Shown: positions 16,772 through 24,236 of the stretch, piece by piece | Numbering within the stretch: the first letter of the stretch is position 1 | How the letters are laid out: every line of letters starts with the position of its first letter | Assembly (NCBI RefSeq): GCF_014287795.1 | Contig: NZ_JACOON010000004.1 | Coordinates: 248,001 to 312,000 of the forward strand | From: Christensenella tenuis | Lineage (GTDB): Bacteria; Bacillota; Clostridia; Christensenellales; Christensenellaceae | Reading direction: 5' to 3' | DNA: 64,000 bases | The notes under the pieces: generated by a model | The model's database searches: none | Told to the model about the DNA's origin: nothing | The model's input: only the letters and a program-made list of their open reading frames with translations | Position numbers and translations under genes: made by a program

Positions 16772-17364
16772 TGCACCAATTCAACGATTCCTCCAACAGC
16801 CCTAACCGCAGCAGCTATTCCGCTTATAACAGAGGGGTAGTTTTCCGCAATCCATTTTGGAATATCTTTCATGGAAAATCGCTTATTTTCTCTTGCCGAG
16901 CAAGTTATCTTTTCCAGTGCTTCCCTGTCTTCTTTTATATCTATTTTCTGAATCAAGTTAAATACACCATCGAATGCCGCGCCTACATTCATCGTGGCGT
17001 TTTGTTGTGTACCAATAATAGAGTTAGTCGCAGAGGATATGTTGAAAGTAATGTTCGTTGGAACGGACTTAGATTCTTGCTTGATGTATTTTGTGATTCG
17101 TTTTCCATCTGCTGATAGCGGACATTTTTCCATATATGAAATCGTTTTGCTGTTTAGCATTGACTCCCAAGCGATGTTGTCGATTTTCCAAACCTTTGTG
17201 TAGCCGTCTTCGCTCAGCAACCATAAAGCACGATTAATTTTTCCTTCCGGTTCGCCAAGCATTTCAACCAGCGATTCAAAATTAAACATATCAAGATCGC
17301 CTTCTTCCTCATACCGAGCAAACATTACATTTAGCAACTCGTTTGCGATTTCGTTTGTGGTCAT
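16765..17364 (-). CDS. Unknown 199-residue protein with winged-helix-like N-terminus
   Basis: Residues 1-75 look like a small winged-helix domain (TNEIANELLNVMFARYEEEG, LWLLSEDGYTKVWKI). The middle is Ser/Asn-rich (TFNISSATNSIIGTQQNATM), and the end has a glycine-rich hydrophobic helix (SGIAAAVRAVGGIVELV). The start at 17364 is chosen because GGGAGGGTTTT precedes it; the frame is open further upstream through the operator but without a start signal. It is divergent from the Cro-like gene across operator O2, so it is probably part of the lysogeny switch or carries an exclusion function. Confidence 0.65.
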   Translation of the reverse strand: MTTNEIANELLNVMFARYEEEGDLDMFNFESLVEMLGEPEGKINRALWLLSEDGYTKVWKIDNIAWESMLNSKTISYMEKCPLSADGKRITKYIKQESKSVPTNITFNISSATNSIIGTQQNATMNVGAAFDGVFNLIQKIDIKEDREALEKITCSARENKRFSMKDIPKWIAENYPSVISGIAAAVRAVGGIVELVHQ

Positions 17365-17410
17365 AAAACCCTCCCATAAAATAAAATTCCTAAAAATTAT
17401 GAAAATAAGA

Positions 17411-17439
17411 TTGACAGTCCTAATAATTAGGATTATAAT
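17411..17439 (+). promoter_or_regulatory. Early promoter 2 with operator O2
   Basis: TTGACA, 17-base spacer, TATAAT, the spacer again containing TCCTAATAATTAGGA (17418-17432), identical to O1. It drives the Cro-like gene and presumably the whole early operon. Confidence 0.88.
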
Positions 17440-17503
17440 AAACACAACAACATAATAATCCTACCACATGATAACACAACAATCAATAAAAGGAGGCGGA
17501 AAA

Positions 17504-17698
17504 ATGGCAAACTGGCCGCTTAATACAAACAAAGAAGTGCGGAAATTGATGGAAGAAAAGCGTGTCCCGCGCTGGAAGATAGCTAATTATTACGGCGTTC
17601 ACACAAATACAGTAGGCAACTGGTTCCGACATGAGTTTTCGGAAGATAAGAAGGCTGAGATGATAAAAGTCATCAACGAAATAGCCGAAAGCTCGTAA
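17504..17698 (+). CDS. Cro-like small HTH protein
   Basis: A 64-residue protein with one helix-turn-helix (KLMEEKRVPRWKIANYYGVH, then TNTVGNWFR). AAAGGAGGCGGAAAA precedes the ATG at 17504; an upstream start at 17468 lacks one. It is the first gene behind promoter 2, the position of Cro or antirepressor in temperate phages. It probably binds the same operators as the repressor, but this is inferred from position. Confidence 0.78.
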   Translation: MANWPLNTNKEVRKLMEEKRVPRWKIANYYGVHTNTVGNWFRHEFSEDKKAEMIKVINEIAESS

Positions 17699-17747
17699 GG
17701 AAGAAATGAAGCATAGTTTCTGAAGCTGGTAGAAAGGAATATTTCGA

Positions 17748-17936
17748 ATGCCTAAGACAAAAATCATCCGCAAACATGATGCGGCAGCAGAGCTTGAAAC
17801 CCTTAGAAAGGAAAAAGCCTTTTTGCAGAAACGCAACTTGGAGCTGGAAGGCGAATCCGTAGTGAATACATGGATTAAACAAATAGATGAAGATATTGCG
17901 AGAAATTCTATGAAATTAGAAGAAAAAGCGAGATGA
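17748..17936 (+). CDS. Small coiled-coil protein, early region
   Basis: A 62-residue, highly charged protein predicted to be one or two long helices (AELETLRKEKAFLQKRNLEL). AAAGGAATATTTCG precedes the start. No family recognised. The 118 bases after it are extremely AT-rich with no gene. Confidence 0.55.
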   Translation: MPKTKIIRKHDAAAELETLRKEKAFLQKRNLELEGESVVNTWIKQIDEDIARNSMKLEEKAR

Positions 17937-18054
17937 ATTTTTTAAAAATGGCATAAAAAATTGCAAAGTGCCACTAAGAATTTTCAAAAAAATAAAATCG
18001 CGAAATATCGACTTTGTGAAAAAACATAGAACAGGATAGCATAGGGGAAACAAA

Positions 18055-18276
18055 ATGACACTGCAGGAAATCGAAAAAACAAACAAAAACATATTGCGTG
18101 CATCCGATGTAGCTGATTTGCTAGAATCCGATCCACAGGACATACGGGACCAGGCACACCGCGACCCATCAAAGCTAGGCTTTCCTGTTATAGTAACAGG
18201 TTCAAGAGTCAAGATACCACGAGAGGGATTTATACACTTTATGAGGTACGGATATGCCAAAGGAGGTACACCATGA
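18055..18276 (+). CDS. Small HTH protein, excisionase- or regulator-like
   Basis: A 73-residue protein. ILRASDVADLLESDPQDIRDQ is a MerR/excisionase-like helix-turn-helix, and FPVIVTGSRVKIPREGFIHFM has the wing-and-strand pattern of small DNA-binding phage proteins that place a residue after 'RIPR'. GGGGAAAC precedes the ATG. A role as excisionase or in early regulation is likely but not shown. Confidence 0.65.
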   Translation: MTLQEIEKTNKNILRASDVADLLESDPQDIRDQAHRDPSKLGFPVIVTGSRVKIPREGFIHFMRYGYAKGGTP

Positions 18277-18436
18277 GCGCCTTATAGCAGGCTTCCTGAT
18301 CTCTATTCTAATCGGCGCACTGGCCTTAGGACTATGGGAAAGCAGACTGAGGATATACCAGTACGTCCGCAAGAGACGGGCGCGGCGGTACAGGATGGAA
18401 ATAAGGATAAGAAAAAGGCCACGGGTGGAGCCGTGA
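18254..18436 (+). CDS. Small single-pass membrane protein
   Basis: A 60-residue protein with one hydrophobic helix (residues about 9-26, ERLIAGFLISILIGALALG) and a very basic cytoplasmic tail rich in Arg. GAGGTACGGAT precedes the start, which overlaps the preceding gene by 23 bases. No homologue recognised. The charge pattern places the C-terminus inside the cell. Confidence 0.5.
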   Translation: MPKEVHHERLIAGFLISILIGALALGLWESRLRIYQYVRKRRARRYRMEIRIRKRPRVEP

Positions 18437-18499
18437 CCTAAGAAAATAACCGAGAGATTATCTTCACCTTGATTGTATAGGTGGGAAAGGAAAAAGTCA

Positions 18500-18679
18500 A
18501 TGACCTGTAAACGATGTGGACAATCGGGATTATTGGAATCTGATCTATGCGGGGAATACGGGTGCGTATCATGCTTTGACGGCACAAAAACAGACCCCCG
18601 CAAGCGCATAGACGAGATCGTGAAAAGATACGGCATATACGACAGCCGGAAAGACCAGGCAGGTGAATACGATGTGTAA
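18500..18679 (+). CDS. Zinc-ribbon miniprotein, 59 residues
   Basis: Starts MTCKRCGQSG and has a second pair CGEYGCVSC, giving a four-cysteine zinc knuckle, then a charged helix. The ATG at 18500 has GGAAAGG upstream. First of a long series of small cysteine proteins in the early operon; the function is unknown. Confidence 0.6.
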   Translation: MTCKRCGQSGLLESDLCGEYGCVSCFDGTKTDPRKRIDEIVKRYGIYDSRKDQAGEYDV

Positions 18680-18857
18680 TACGAAACAATGTGCATTTTG
18701 TAAAACATCAATCATCGGCGGCGAGAGCGCCTATATAGCCCCCAACGGGGATGCGGTACACGAAGTTTGTTTGATGGGATATGCCATAGAAAATTTCTTA
18801 GAGCTTGGATTTAAAAAGGAGGAAACCGAAGATGGCGACGTTATACGAATTGACTGA
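18672..18857 (+). CDS. Zinc-ribbon miniprotein, 61 residues
   Basis: CAFCKTSI and a later HEVC suggest a small zinc finger. The start at 18672 overlaps the previous gene and has AGGTGA upstream; its end overlaps the start of the Gp157-like gene in another frame. No known family. Confidence 0.55.
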   Translation: MCNTKQCAFCKTSIIGGESAYIAPNGDAVHEVCLMGYAIENFLELGFKKEETEDGDVIRID

Positions 18858-19335
18858 AAATTGGCAAACGGTAATGAATTTATTGGAGGATGGTGCGGAT
18901 GCCGAAGCGGTAGAAAATGCCCTTGCGGATATATCCGGTGAAATTGAAGAAAAAGCAGATGGCTATGCAAAGATCATTTTTGAACTCAATGGAGAAGCGG
19001 AGAAGATCAAGGCAGAAAAGGACAGGCTTTATGCACGTGAACAGGCGTTCAAAAACAATGCTAAGGCGATGAAAGAACGCCTTGAGGAAGCGATGGTACG
19101 CTGCGGGAAGCCTAAATTTAAAACGGAACTGTTCAGTTTCAACATCCAGAAAAACGCGCCATCCGTTGTGATTGAGGATGAAGATAGATTTCGTATGTGG
19201 GCAGAGAAGAATATGCCGGACGTATTGAAGCATAAGGTGGAAGTAGACAAAAAGCAGCTTTCAGATGCGCTCAAAAATGGCGCGGTCGTCGAATATGCCG
19301 GACTTAAGTATTCGGAAAGTCTGAGGATAAGGTAA
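18832..19335 (+). CDS. Siphovirus Gp157-family protein
   Basis: A 167-residue protein of the Gp157 family (PF05565). The family pattern is visible: helical N-terminus (TLYELTENWQTVMNLLEDG), a long coiled coil with YAKIIFELNGEAEKIKAEKD and RLEEAMVRCGKPKFKTELF, and a C-terminal VDKKQLSDALKNG. AAAAAGGAGGAAACCGAAG precedes the start at 18832. The gene is usually next to single-strand annealing proteins, as here (TAATG junction), and a link to phage resistance in Streptococcus thermophilus has been reported for the family. Confidence 0.85.
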   Translation: MATLYELTENWQTVMNLLEDGADAEAVENALADISGEIEEKADGYAKIIFELNGEAEKIKAEKDRLYAREQAFKNNAKAMKERLEEAMVRCGKPKFKTELFSFNIQKNAPSVVIEDEDRFRMWAEKNMPDVLKHKVEVDKKQLSDALKNGAVVEYAGLKYSESLRIR

Positions 19336-19961
19336 TGGGTAATCTCGAATTATACGAAAAAGTACGCGCTGTACCTCAAAGTGCTATAAGACCTATTGAA
19401 GCCGGACGGTTAAAAGGTAAGAGCGACATCAATCCAATGTGGCGGATCAAAACGCTTACAGAACAATTCGGCCCATGTGGGAAAGGATGGAGACCCGAAA
19501 TTGTCCGGCAGTGGACAGAAGCGGGAGCGAACGGAGAGATCGCTGCTTTCGTCGAAATAAAGCTGCATTTGAAATATGACGATAAGTGGGAGGAACCTAT
19601 ATCCGCGACAGGCGGAAGTTCATTTGTGGCAAAGGAAACCAAAGGACCTTACACTTCGGACGAATGTTTCAAAATGGCCTACACCGACGCTTTATCCGTA
19701 GCCTGTAAAATGCTTGGCATTGGCGCTGATGTGTACTGGGATAAAGACAAGACGAAATACAGCGGTAAATCCGAAAGCGATGGATCGAAGCCTAAGGCAA
19801 GCGAAGATCAGATTAAAGCAATAAGAGAAGCCTGCTTTGCTACGGGTCTCGAGGAATCAAAAATGCTTAAAATGTGCAATGCGGAGAAATGGGAAGATGT
19901 TACAGCGACGTCAGCGGCGAAAGCGCTGCAATGGATTAATACGAGGGCGAATGCGGTATGA
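19335..19961 (+). CDS. Putative single-strand annealing recombinase (Rad52/Sak-like)
   Basis: A 208-residue protein. The middle (YTSDECFKMAYTDALSVACKMLGIGADVYW) is the hallmark stretch of phage Rad52-like and ERF-like annealing proteins, and the N-terminal half has the IRPIEAGRLKGKSDINPMWR segment of the same group. The C-terminal part ends in a short helical module (SEDQIKAIREACFATGLEESKML). Together with the Gp157-like and SSB genes it forms the recombination block. The specific superfamily cannot be fixed by eye. Confidence 0.65.
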   Translation: MGNLELYEKVRAVPQSAIRPIEAGRLKGKSDINPMWRIKTLTEQFGPCGKGWRPEIVRQWTEAGANGEIAAFVEIKLHLKYDDKWEEPISATGGSSFVAKETKGPYTSDECFKMAYTDALSVACKMLGIGADVYWDKDKTKYSGKSESDGSKPKASEDQIKAIREACFATGLEESKMLKMCNAEKWEDVTATSAAKALQWINTRANAV

Positions 19962-20290
19962 ACGGGCATGATCTAGTTGTTGAAATGAGAGATTTACAAA
20001 ACAGACTTGAGGCCACCCTTGCTGAATTTGGGAAATGGGGCAAAAACTACGCTAAAGCTGATTATGATTATAAGTTAGAATACAGAAAAGCAATGCTCGT
20101 GGAACGCGAAAGCGGAACCCCCGTCACAATGCTAAAAGATATCTGCAATGGCGAAGAAAAAGTGGCAAAAATGCGTCTTAATCTTAATACTGCCGAGACC
20201 CTATACAAGCTTGCAGGGGAGCAAATACAAGCTCTTAAACTGCAAATGCGAGTGCTGGAAGGGCAGATAAGTAGAGAGTGGAACTCATGA
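19958..20290 (+). CDS. Coiled-coil early protein, 110 residues
   Basis: Nearly all helical, with heptad-like spacing at both ends and the segment AKADYDYKLEYRKAMLVERESGTPVTMLKD, which is often seen in small phage proteins encoded next to recombinases. The start overlaps the preceding stop (ATGA). Function unknown. Confidence 0.65.
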   Translation: MNGHDLVVEMRDLQNRLEATLAEFGKWGKNYAKADYDYKLEYRKAMLVERESGTPVTMLKDICNGEEKVAKMRLNLNTAETLYKLAGEQIQALKLQMRVLEGQISREWNS

Positions 20291-20649
20291 GCTATTGGGG
20301 CATCCGAAAGAAGAAGCGAAAGAATTATAGAACAAGATGCTTGGACGTATCACCCGAGGTACGTAAGCGTGTAACAGAGAGGCAAAGTATAGATGGTACG
20401 CCGTGTTGTATAATCAGCGGATTATCTACAGACCTTGAAGCGGCTCACTACATTAGCAGGGCACAAGGGGGCTTGGGAATCGAAAGAAACATTGTACTGC
20501 TGAATAGAGACATACATAGGGCTTATGACTTCGGAGACAAACATAAAGAGTACGGCGAGCAAATACGGAAATATCTTAAATCTCAGTATGAAGGATGGAA
20601 CGAAGAAGACCTATATTACCACAAATACCCAAAGGAGCTAAGACTATGA
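20287..20649 (+). CDS. HNH-like nuclease fold protein
   Basis: A 120-residue protein. After a basic N-terminus (RKKKRKNYRTR), CCIISG, EAAHYISRAQGGLG and NIVLLNRDIHRAYD give the H...N...H pattern of an HNH nuclease with His, Asn and His in order. The start at 20287 overlaps the previous stop (ATGA). Position among recombination genes suggests a role like NinG-type or resolution nucleases. A structural relative without activity cannot be excluded. Confidence 0.6.
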   Translation: MSYWGIRKKKRKNYRTRCLDVSPEVRKRVTERQSIDGTPCCIISGLSTDLEAAHYISRAQGGLGIERNIVLLNRDIHRAYDFGDKHKEYGEQIRKYLKSQYEGWNEEDLYYHKYPKELRL

Positions 20650-20864
20650 AAAATCAATGTGAAAAAATCATACAGTATATAAAAGATTTCGGAGGGATCA
20701 CAACCCTTCAGGCGTTTAAAGATTTAGGAATTACGCGGCTATCTGGTCGAATTTACGACTTAAAGCGCATGGGGTACTGTCTAAAATCCGAAACAGTCAC
20801 AGGTAAAAACAGATACGGAGAAAAAACGCATTACGCGAAATACAGCTTGGAGGAAACGGCATGA
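20646..20864 (+). CDS. Small winged-helix protein
   Basis: A 72-residue protein: CEKIIQYIKDFGGITTLQAF-type helix-turn-helix, then RLSGRIYDLKRMGYCLKSE, a typical wing. AAAGGAGCTAAGACT precedes the ATG. The same small HTH protein is found next to SSB in many Gram-positive phages; role unknown. Its end overlaps the ssb start. Confidence 0.7.
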   Translation: MKNQCEKIIQYIKDFGGITTLQAFKDLGITRLSGRIYDLKRMGYCLKSETVTGKNRYGEKTHYAKYSLEETA

Positions 20865-21274
20865 ACAAGGCAATTCTCGTTGGGAATCTTACGAAAGACC
20901 CGGAACAACGAACGACACAAAGCGGTATAGCTGTCACGAGCTTCACAGTTGCCGTACAGCGCAGATTCAAGGACGCAGAGGGTAACTATCAAGCGGACTT
21001 TATAAACTGCGTAGCATGGCGGCAGACAGCGGAATTTATTGCAAAGTATTTTTCTAAAGGCTCAAAAATTGGAGTTAGCGGCTCTCTCCAGGCACGGACA
21101 TACGATGACGCAAACGGTGTAAAGCGATATGTGACGGAGGTTGTTGTGGATGAAGCGGAATTTGTACAGAGCAAGGGCAACGGAAAACAGCAGGATCAAC
21201 AAGGCACAGGAAATGCGTTATTGGAAGATTCAGAAGGCTTTCAGCCGCTGGACGATACGGAATTACCATTTTAA
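20861..21274 (+). CDS. ssb: Single-stranded DNA-binding protein
   Basis: A 137-residue SSB with a full OB fold at residues 1-105: MNKAILVGNLTKDPEQR, SFTVAVQRRF and FINCVAWRQTAEFIAKYF, all canonical. A Gln/Gly-rich linker follows and the acidic tail ends DDTELPF, the tip that docks replication partners. It protects single strands during phage replication and annealing. ATGA overlap with the preceding gene. Confidence 0.97.
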   Translation: MNKAILVGNLTKDPEQRTTQSGIAVTSFTVAVQRRFKDAEGNYQADFINCVAWRQTAEFIAKYFSKGSKIGVSGSLQARTYDDANGVKRYVTEVVVDEAEFVQSKGNGKQQDQQGTGNALLEDSEGFQPLDDTELPF

Positions 21275-21288
21275 CGAGGGAGCATGAC

Positions 21289-21942
21289 ATGGCAAGAGAG
21301 GCTATATTACATAAGCGATACAAAAAGATAATTGAGAAGCTAAGCCCTGAGCGTGCAAAGGCATTGATACTTGCCATGTATGATTACGCGGAAACAGGAG
21401 AGCACGGCGAGCTTGACGAGGTAACGGACATTGCTTTTACGTCGATACAGGAGCAAATGGAGTACGACGATCTGCAATATCAGGAAAAATGTGATAAAAA
21501 CAGGGAGAATATTCGTAAGCGTTGGAATAAAAAAGATACGACCGTATACGACCGTATACCACCGTATACGAATGATACCAATACAAAGTCAAATACAAAT
21601 ACAAATAAAGATATCCCCCCTACCCCCCTTAAACGGGGGGAGGACATCCTTGAGACTGACGAGACCTTTAGAGGACTGCCTTCAAAAATACAATGTGCTC
21701 TAAAAGACTGGATAGAGTACAAGAAAGAAAAGAGACAGGCATATAAAGCCAGAGGGCTTAAAAGTTTAATTGCTCAAGTTTCCGGTCAGGTAGATCGGCA
21801 TGGAGAGGATGCAGTTGTGGCACTGATCGCCGAGTGTATGGCTTCGAATTGGCAAGGGATTATATGGGATCGGCTTCCGCGTGGTGAGCCAAGCGCAGGA
21901 ACCAATGAGCCAAAGCGAGTGGCAGGAGGATTTGAGATATGA
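21289..21942 (+). CDS. Putative replisome organizer (DUF6291-like)
   Basis: A 217-residue protein. The N-terminal 75 residues (HKRYKKIIEKLSPERAKALILAMYDYAETG) match the DUF6291 pattern found in phage replication proteins. A low-complexity linker (about 90-120) is encoded by iteron-like repeats. The C-terminal half (LKDWIEYKKEKRQAYKARGLKSLIAQV, then SNWQGIIWDRL) is of the DnaD/replisome-organizer kind. It is directly upstream of the helicase gene (ATGA overlap). It likely binds the origin within its own gene and loads the helicase. Confidence 0.7.
   Translation: MAREAILHKRYKKIIEKLSPERAKALILAMYDYAETGEHGELDEVTDIAFTSIQEQMEYDDLQYQEKCDKNRENIRKRWNKKDTTVYDRIPPYTNDTNTKSNTNTNKDIPPTPLKRGEDILETDETFRGLPSKIQCALKDWIEYKKEKRQAYKARGLKSLIAQVSGQVDRHGEDAVVALIAECMASNWQGIIWDRLPRGEPSAGTNEPKRVAGGFEI
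21541..21640. other. Candidate phage replication origin inside the replisome organizer gene
   Basis: Three direct copies of ACCGTATAC at exact 10-base spacing (21541, 21551, 21561) are followed by an A-rich run with repeated ATACAAA words (about 21580-21608) and a C/G hairpin (CCCCCC...GGGGGG, about 21615-21640). Iterons beside an AT-rich unwinding tract within the initiator gene is the layout of lambda-type and lactococcal phage origins. Confidence 0.5.
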
Positions 21943-23093
21943 CGAGGGACGAATATTTTCAGCTGAAACAAAAATATGCGAACGCTGGTTTTGAGAATAT
22001 GACCGACGCTGAAATGAGCGAGTTTGTGAGCTACAGCAACACGTTCGCGAAGCTGCTCGATACGGTTTCGCTGTTTGGCGGCGACGCGTTAAACCCAAAG
22101 CCCAGAATGTTTTACCGTATGAAGCACATCCGGCAAGCAGACCGGAGCAAAATCGTATCGGTGAAAAGCGGTCTTAACGGTGTGGATGGCAGGATACACG
22201 GGTTCAACAAGGGCGAATTATCAATCGTGAGCGGCACGAACGGCAGCGGAAAATCGACATGGCTGTCACAGATCGCATTGGAAGCGGCGACGCAAGGATT
22301 TAGCTCGGTAATATTTTCCGGGGAACTGAGAGCTCCAAGGGTAAAGGAATGGCTGATGCTACAGGCGGCAGGCCGCGACAGCTTAGTGCAGGATGGATGG
22401 ATGTATCACGTTGAAAGTAGCGCGCGGGAGAAAATTGAAAACTGGATGGACGAAAAGATTTACGTGTACAACAATGATTTTGGCCTGGCGGTAAAGCAGA
22501 TCATGAAGGCGCTTGAATTCTTCACGCTGATTATGGACGTGGACGTGATCGTTCTGGACAACCTGATGAGTATGGACTTACGGGAATATCCCGGTGACAA
22601 GTACGAAAAGCAAACCGCGCTGACAATGGAGCTTTCAAATTTTGCAAAAAAGCGCAATGTACATATTTTCTTTGTCTGCCATCCGCGTAAAAGCATGGGC
22701 TTACTACGCAAGGAGGACATCTCAGGGACAGCTGATATCACCAATGCGGCTGACAATGTGCTGATCGTACACCGAGTGAATAATGATTTCAAGAACCGCA
22801 CAATGGACTTCTTTAAGTGGAAGGCAGATGCGGCGATCTATAACTGCTCAAATGTGGTAGAAATATGCAAAAACAGAGACCTTGGAGTTCAGGACGTTTT
22901 CGCGGAATCATATTTCGACCAGCCATCGAAGCTGTTTTTGAACTACAGGGACGAATATCGACACTACGGCTGGGAGCCGGAAAAGGAGGAATGGACGGGT
23001 GAAACGCCTTTTGATAACGGCAAGCATGATGATGGAGGCAAAGCGGCAGAGACGGGAGAGGATCAAGGAGATAGGCTTGAAGCATCCGTATGA
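21939..23093 (+). CDS. DnaB-like replicative helicase (RecA-fold)
   Basis: A 384-residue phage helicase. Residues about 65-330 form a RecA/DnaB C-terminal domain: Walker A GTNGSGKSTW (about 101), VIFSGEL, Walker B DVIVLDNLMSM (about 202), and a sensor stretch HIFFVCHPRK. The primase-interacting DnaB N-terminal domain is missing and replaced by a short helical segment, as in many siphophage helicases. It works with the organizer encoded upstream. A second gene starts inside its 3' end in another frame. Confidence 0.88.
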   Translation: MTRDEYFQLKQKYANAGFENMTDAEMSEFVSYSNTFAKLLDTVSLFGGDALNPKPRMFYRMKHIRQADRSKIVSVKSGLNGVDGRIHGFNKGELSIVSGTNGSGKSTWLSQIALEAATQGFSSVIFSGELRAPRVKEWLMLQAAGRDSLVQDGWMYHVESSAREKIENWMDEKIYVYNNDFGLAVKQIMKALEFFTLIMDVDVIVLDNLMSMDLREYPGDKYEKQTALTMELSNFAKKRNVHIFFVCHPRKSMGLLRKEDISGTADITNAADNVLIVHRVNNDFKNRTMDFFKWKADAAIYNCSNVVEICKNRDLGVQDVFAESYFDQPSKLFLNYRDEYRHYGWEPEKEEWTGETPFDNGKHDDGGKAAETGEDQGDRLEASV

Positions 23094-23178
23094 CAGGCGG
23101 CTTAAGAAAACGATTAAGGCGGCGCTCGAGGCAAAGGCGCTGAATGATATGATCTATGAACAGCAGAAACAAGGGTAA
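22999..23178 (+). CDS. Overlapping 59-residue basic protein with GTG start
   Basis: The frame starts with GTG at 22999, nine bases after a strong AAAAGGAGGA site that lies inside the helicase gene. It overlaps the helicase by 95 bases and the nuclease gene by 23 bases. The product is short, basic and helical (MMMEAKRQRRERIKEIGLK, later ALNDMIYEQQKQG). The strong ribosome binding site in the coding sequence of another gene is the main support. No family known. Confidence 0.6.
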   Translation: MKRLLITASMMMEAKRQRRERIKEIGLKHPYDRRLKKTIKAALEAKALNDMIYEQQKQG

Positions 23179-23470
23179 ACGCGGGGAACTGGAGCTTGCC
23201 CACAAATTACAGGAATACGGCTTTGATACCCGGCGCGGTCAACAATACTGCGGAGCGAACGGCGACGCTGACGTGGTGGGGATTCCTGGGTTGCATATTG
23301 AGTGCAAGCGGGTTGAGAGACTTAACGTGGAAAACGCGCTGCGGCAAGCGGAGATGGATGCGAGAGAATGGGAGATGCCCGTTGTGATGCATCGAGCGAA
23401 CCGGGAGGAATGGAATGTCACGCTGCGGCTTAAGAATTTTATGGAGATTTGGAAAAATGACGGAAAATGA
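23156..23470 (+). CDS. PD-(D/E)XK nuclease, Holliday-junction-resolvase type
   Basis: A 104-residue protein with the core SRNKGKRGELELAHKL, then NGDADVVGIPGLHIECKR, which carries the D...ExK metal-binding residues of Hjc-like resolvases and phage RusA substitutes. The C-terminus is short. It probably cleaves branched DNA before packaging. It is linked by overlap to the next gene. Confidence 0.75.
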   Translation: MNSRNKGKRGELELAHKLQEYGFDTRRGQQYCGANGDADVVGIPGLHIECKRVERLNVENALRQAEMDAREWEMPVVMHRANREEWNVTLRLKNFMEIWKNDGK

Positions 23471-23735
23471 GATGATTGCAAGCGTTGCGGAAATGGGAAT
23501 CATGCCAATCGATGAAGATAACGCGAGTAAATACTACACGACCAAAAAGGGGCTGAAAACGTGCCCGATCTGCGGAAAGGTCTTTAATGCAACAGTAAAT
23601 TGGGCGTACCGGAAGGACAGCAAGTGGTTTTGCTGCTATACGCACTACGTACAGGGCGGCGGCGACGGCGGGATGGACAGGGTTAAGGGAAAGAAAGCGA
23701 GATTTTATAACAATGTGGCCAATAGAGGGAGATGA
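23457..23735 (+). CDS. Small zinc-binding protein, 92 residues
   Basis: CPICGKVF and WFCCYTHY form a plausible Cys2-CysHis zinc site; the end is basic (DRVKGKKARFYNN). The ATG at 23457 overlaps the nuclease stop region. A common early-phage protein type without assigned function. Confidence 0.65.
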   Translation: MTENEMIASVAEMGIMPIDEDNASKYYTTKKGLKTCPICGKVFNATVNWAYRKDSKWFCCYTHYVQGGGDGGMDRVKGKKARFYNNVANRGR

Positions 23736-23919
23736 TATCCATAACGCGAAAGATGGACAGTTTGTTGAAGGGACGGCACTTTTGCCGGAACGGGAGCGCA
23801 GGATTGTAACAGTACCTGGACATGGGGAATTAAGCCCGGACGAAGAAGAGCAAATGATAGCGTTTATGGAATATATTTTTGAAAAACGGACAAAGCTGGA
23901 GAGGAGCGGGGAAGAATGA
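23713..23919 (+). CDS. Small acidic protein, 68 residues
   Basis: Starts inside the previous gene, and its stop overlaps the next start (ATGA), which supports real translation. Acidic C-terminal helix (SPDEEEQMIAFMEYIFEKR). The ribosome binding site is weak. No family recognised. Confidence 0.5.
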   Translation: MWPIEGDDIHNAKDGQFVEGTALLPERERRIVTVPGHGELSPDEEEQMIAFMEYIFEKRTKLERSGEE

Positions 23920-24236
23920 AGAATCGGTTATATCCGTGGCGACTAATTGATGAAACAAGATTAGTCCAGGAGTTATTTAGGTTATATGGCCGTGACACTC
24001 TTGATCTAACGACACTAAATTGTTGCATGAAAACGGTCAAAGATGCGCCTGCAGTGGCCGCAGCGCCGGAGTGGATCAGCGTCAAAGAAAAGCTGCCAAA
24101 AGATGACGGATACAACGGGACAGTGTTAGCGACGGACGGATCTATCGTGATCACGGCCCCGTCAAGCAGCGTAACAATAGATGGCGCTATCACACATTGG
24201 ATGTCACTGCCGGAACCGCCGAAGGAGAAAGAGTGA
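23916..24236 (+). CDS. DUF551-domain protein
   Basis: A 106-residue protein. The C-terminal half (WISVKEKLPKDDGYNG ... ITHWMSLPEPPK) is a clear DUF551 domain, widespread in phages and of unknown function. The N-terminal 45 residues are a helical extension. ATGA overlap at both ends fits the compact early operon. Confidence 0.8.
   Translation: MKNRLYPWRLIDETRLVQELFRLYGRDTLDLTTLNCCMKTVKDAPAVAAAPEWISVKEKLPKDDGYNGTVLATDGSIVITAPSSSVTIDGAITHWMSLPEPPKEKE

Noticed and set aside
16765..17445. Longer version of the 199-residue gene starting at 17445
   Set aside because: It would place coding sequence over the O2 operator and lacks a ribosome binding site; the start at 17364 has GGGAGGG.
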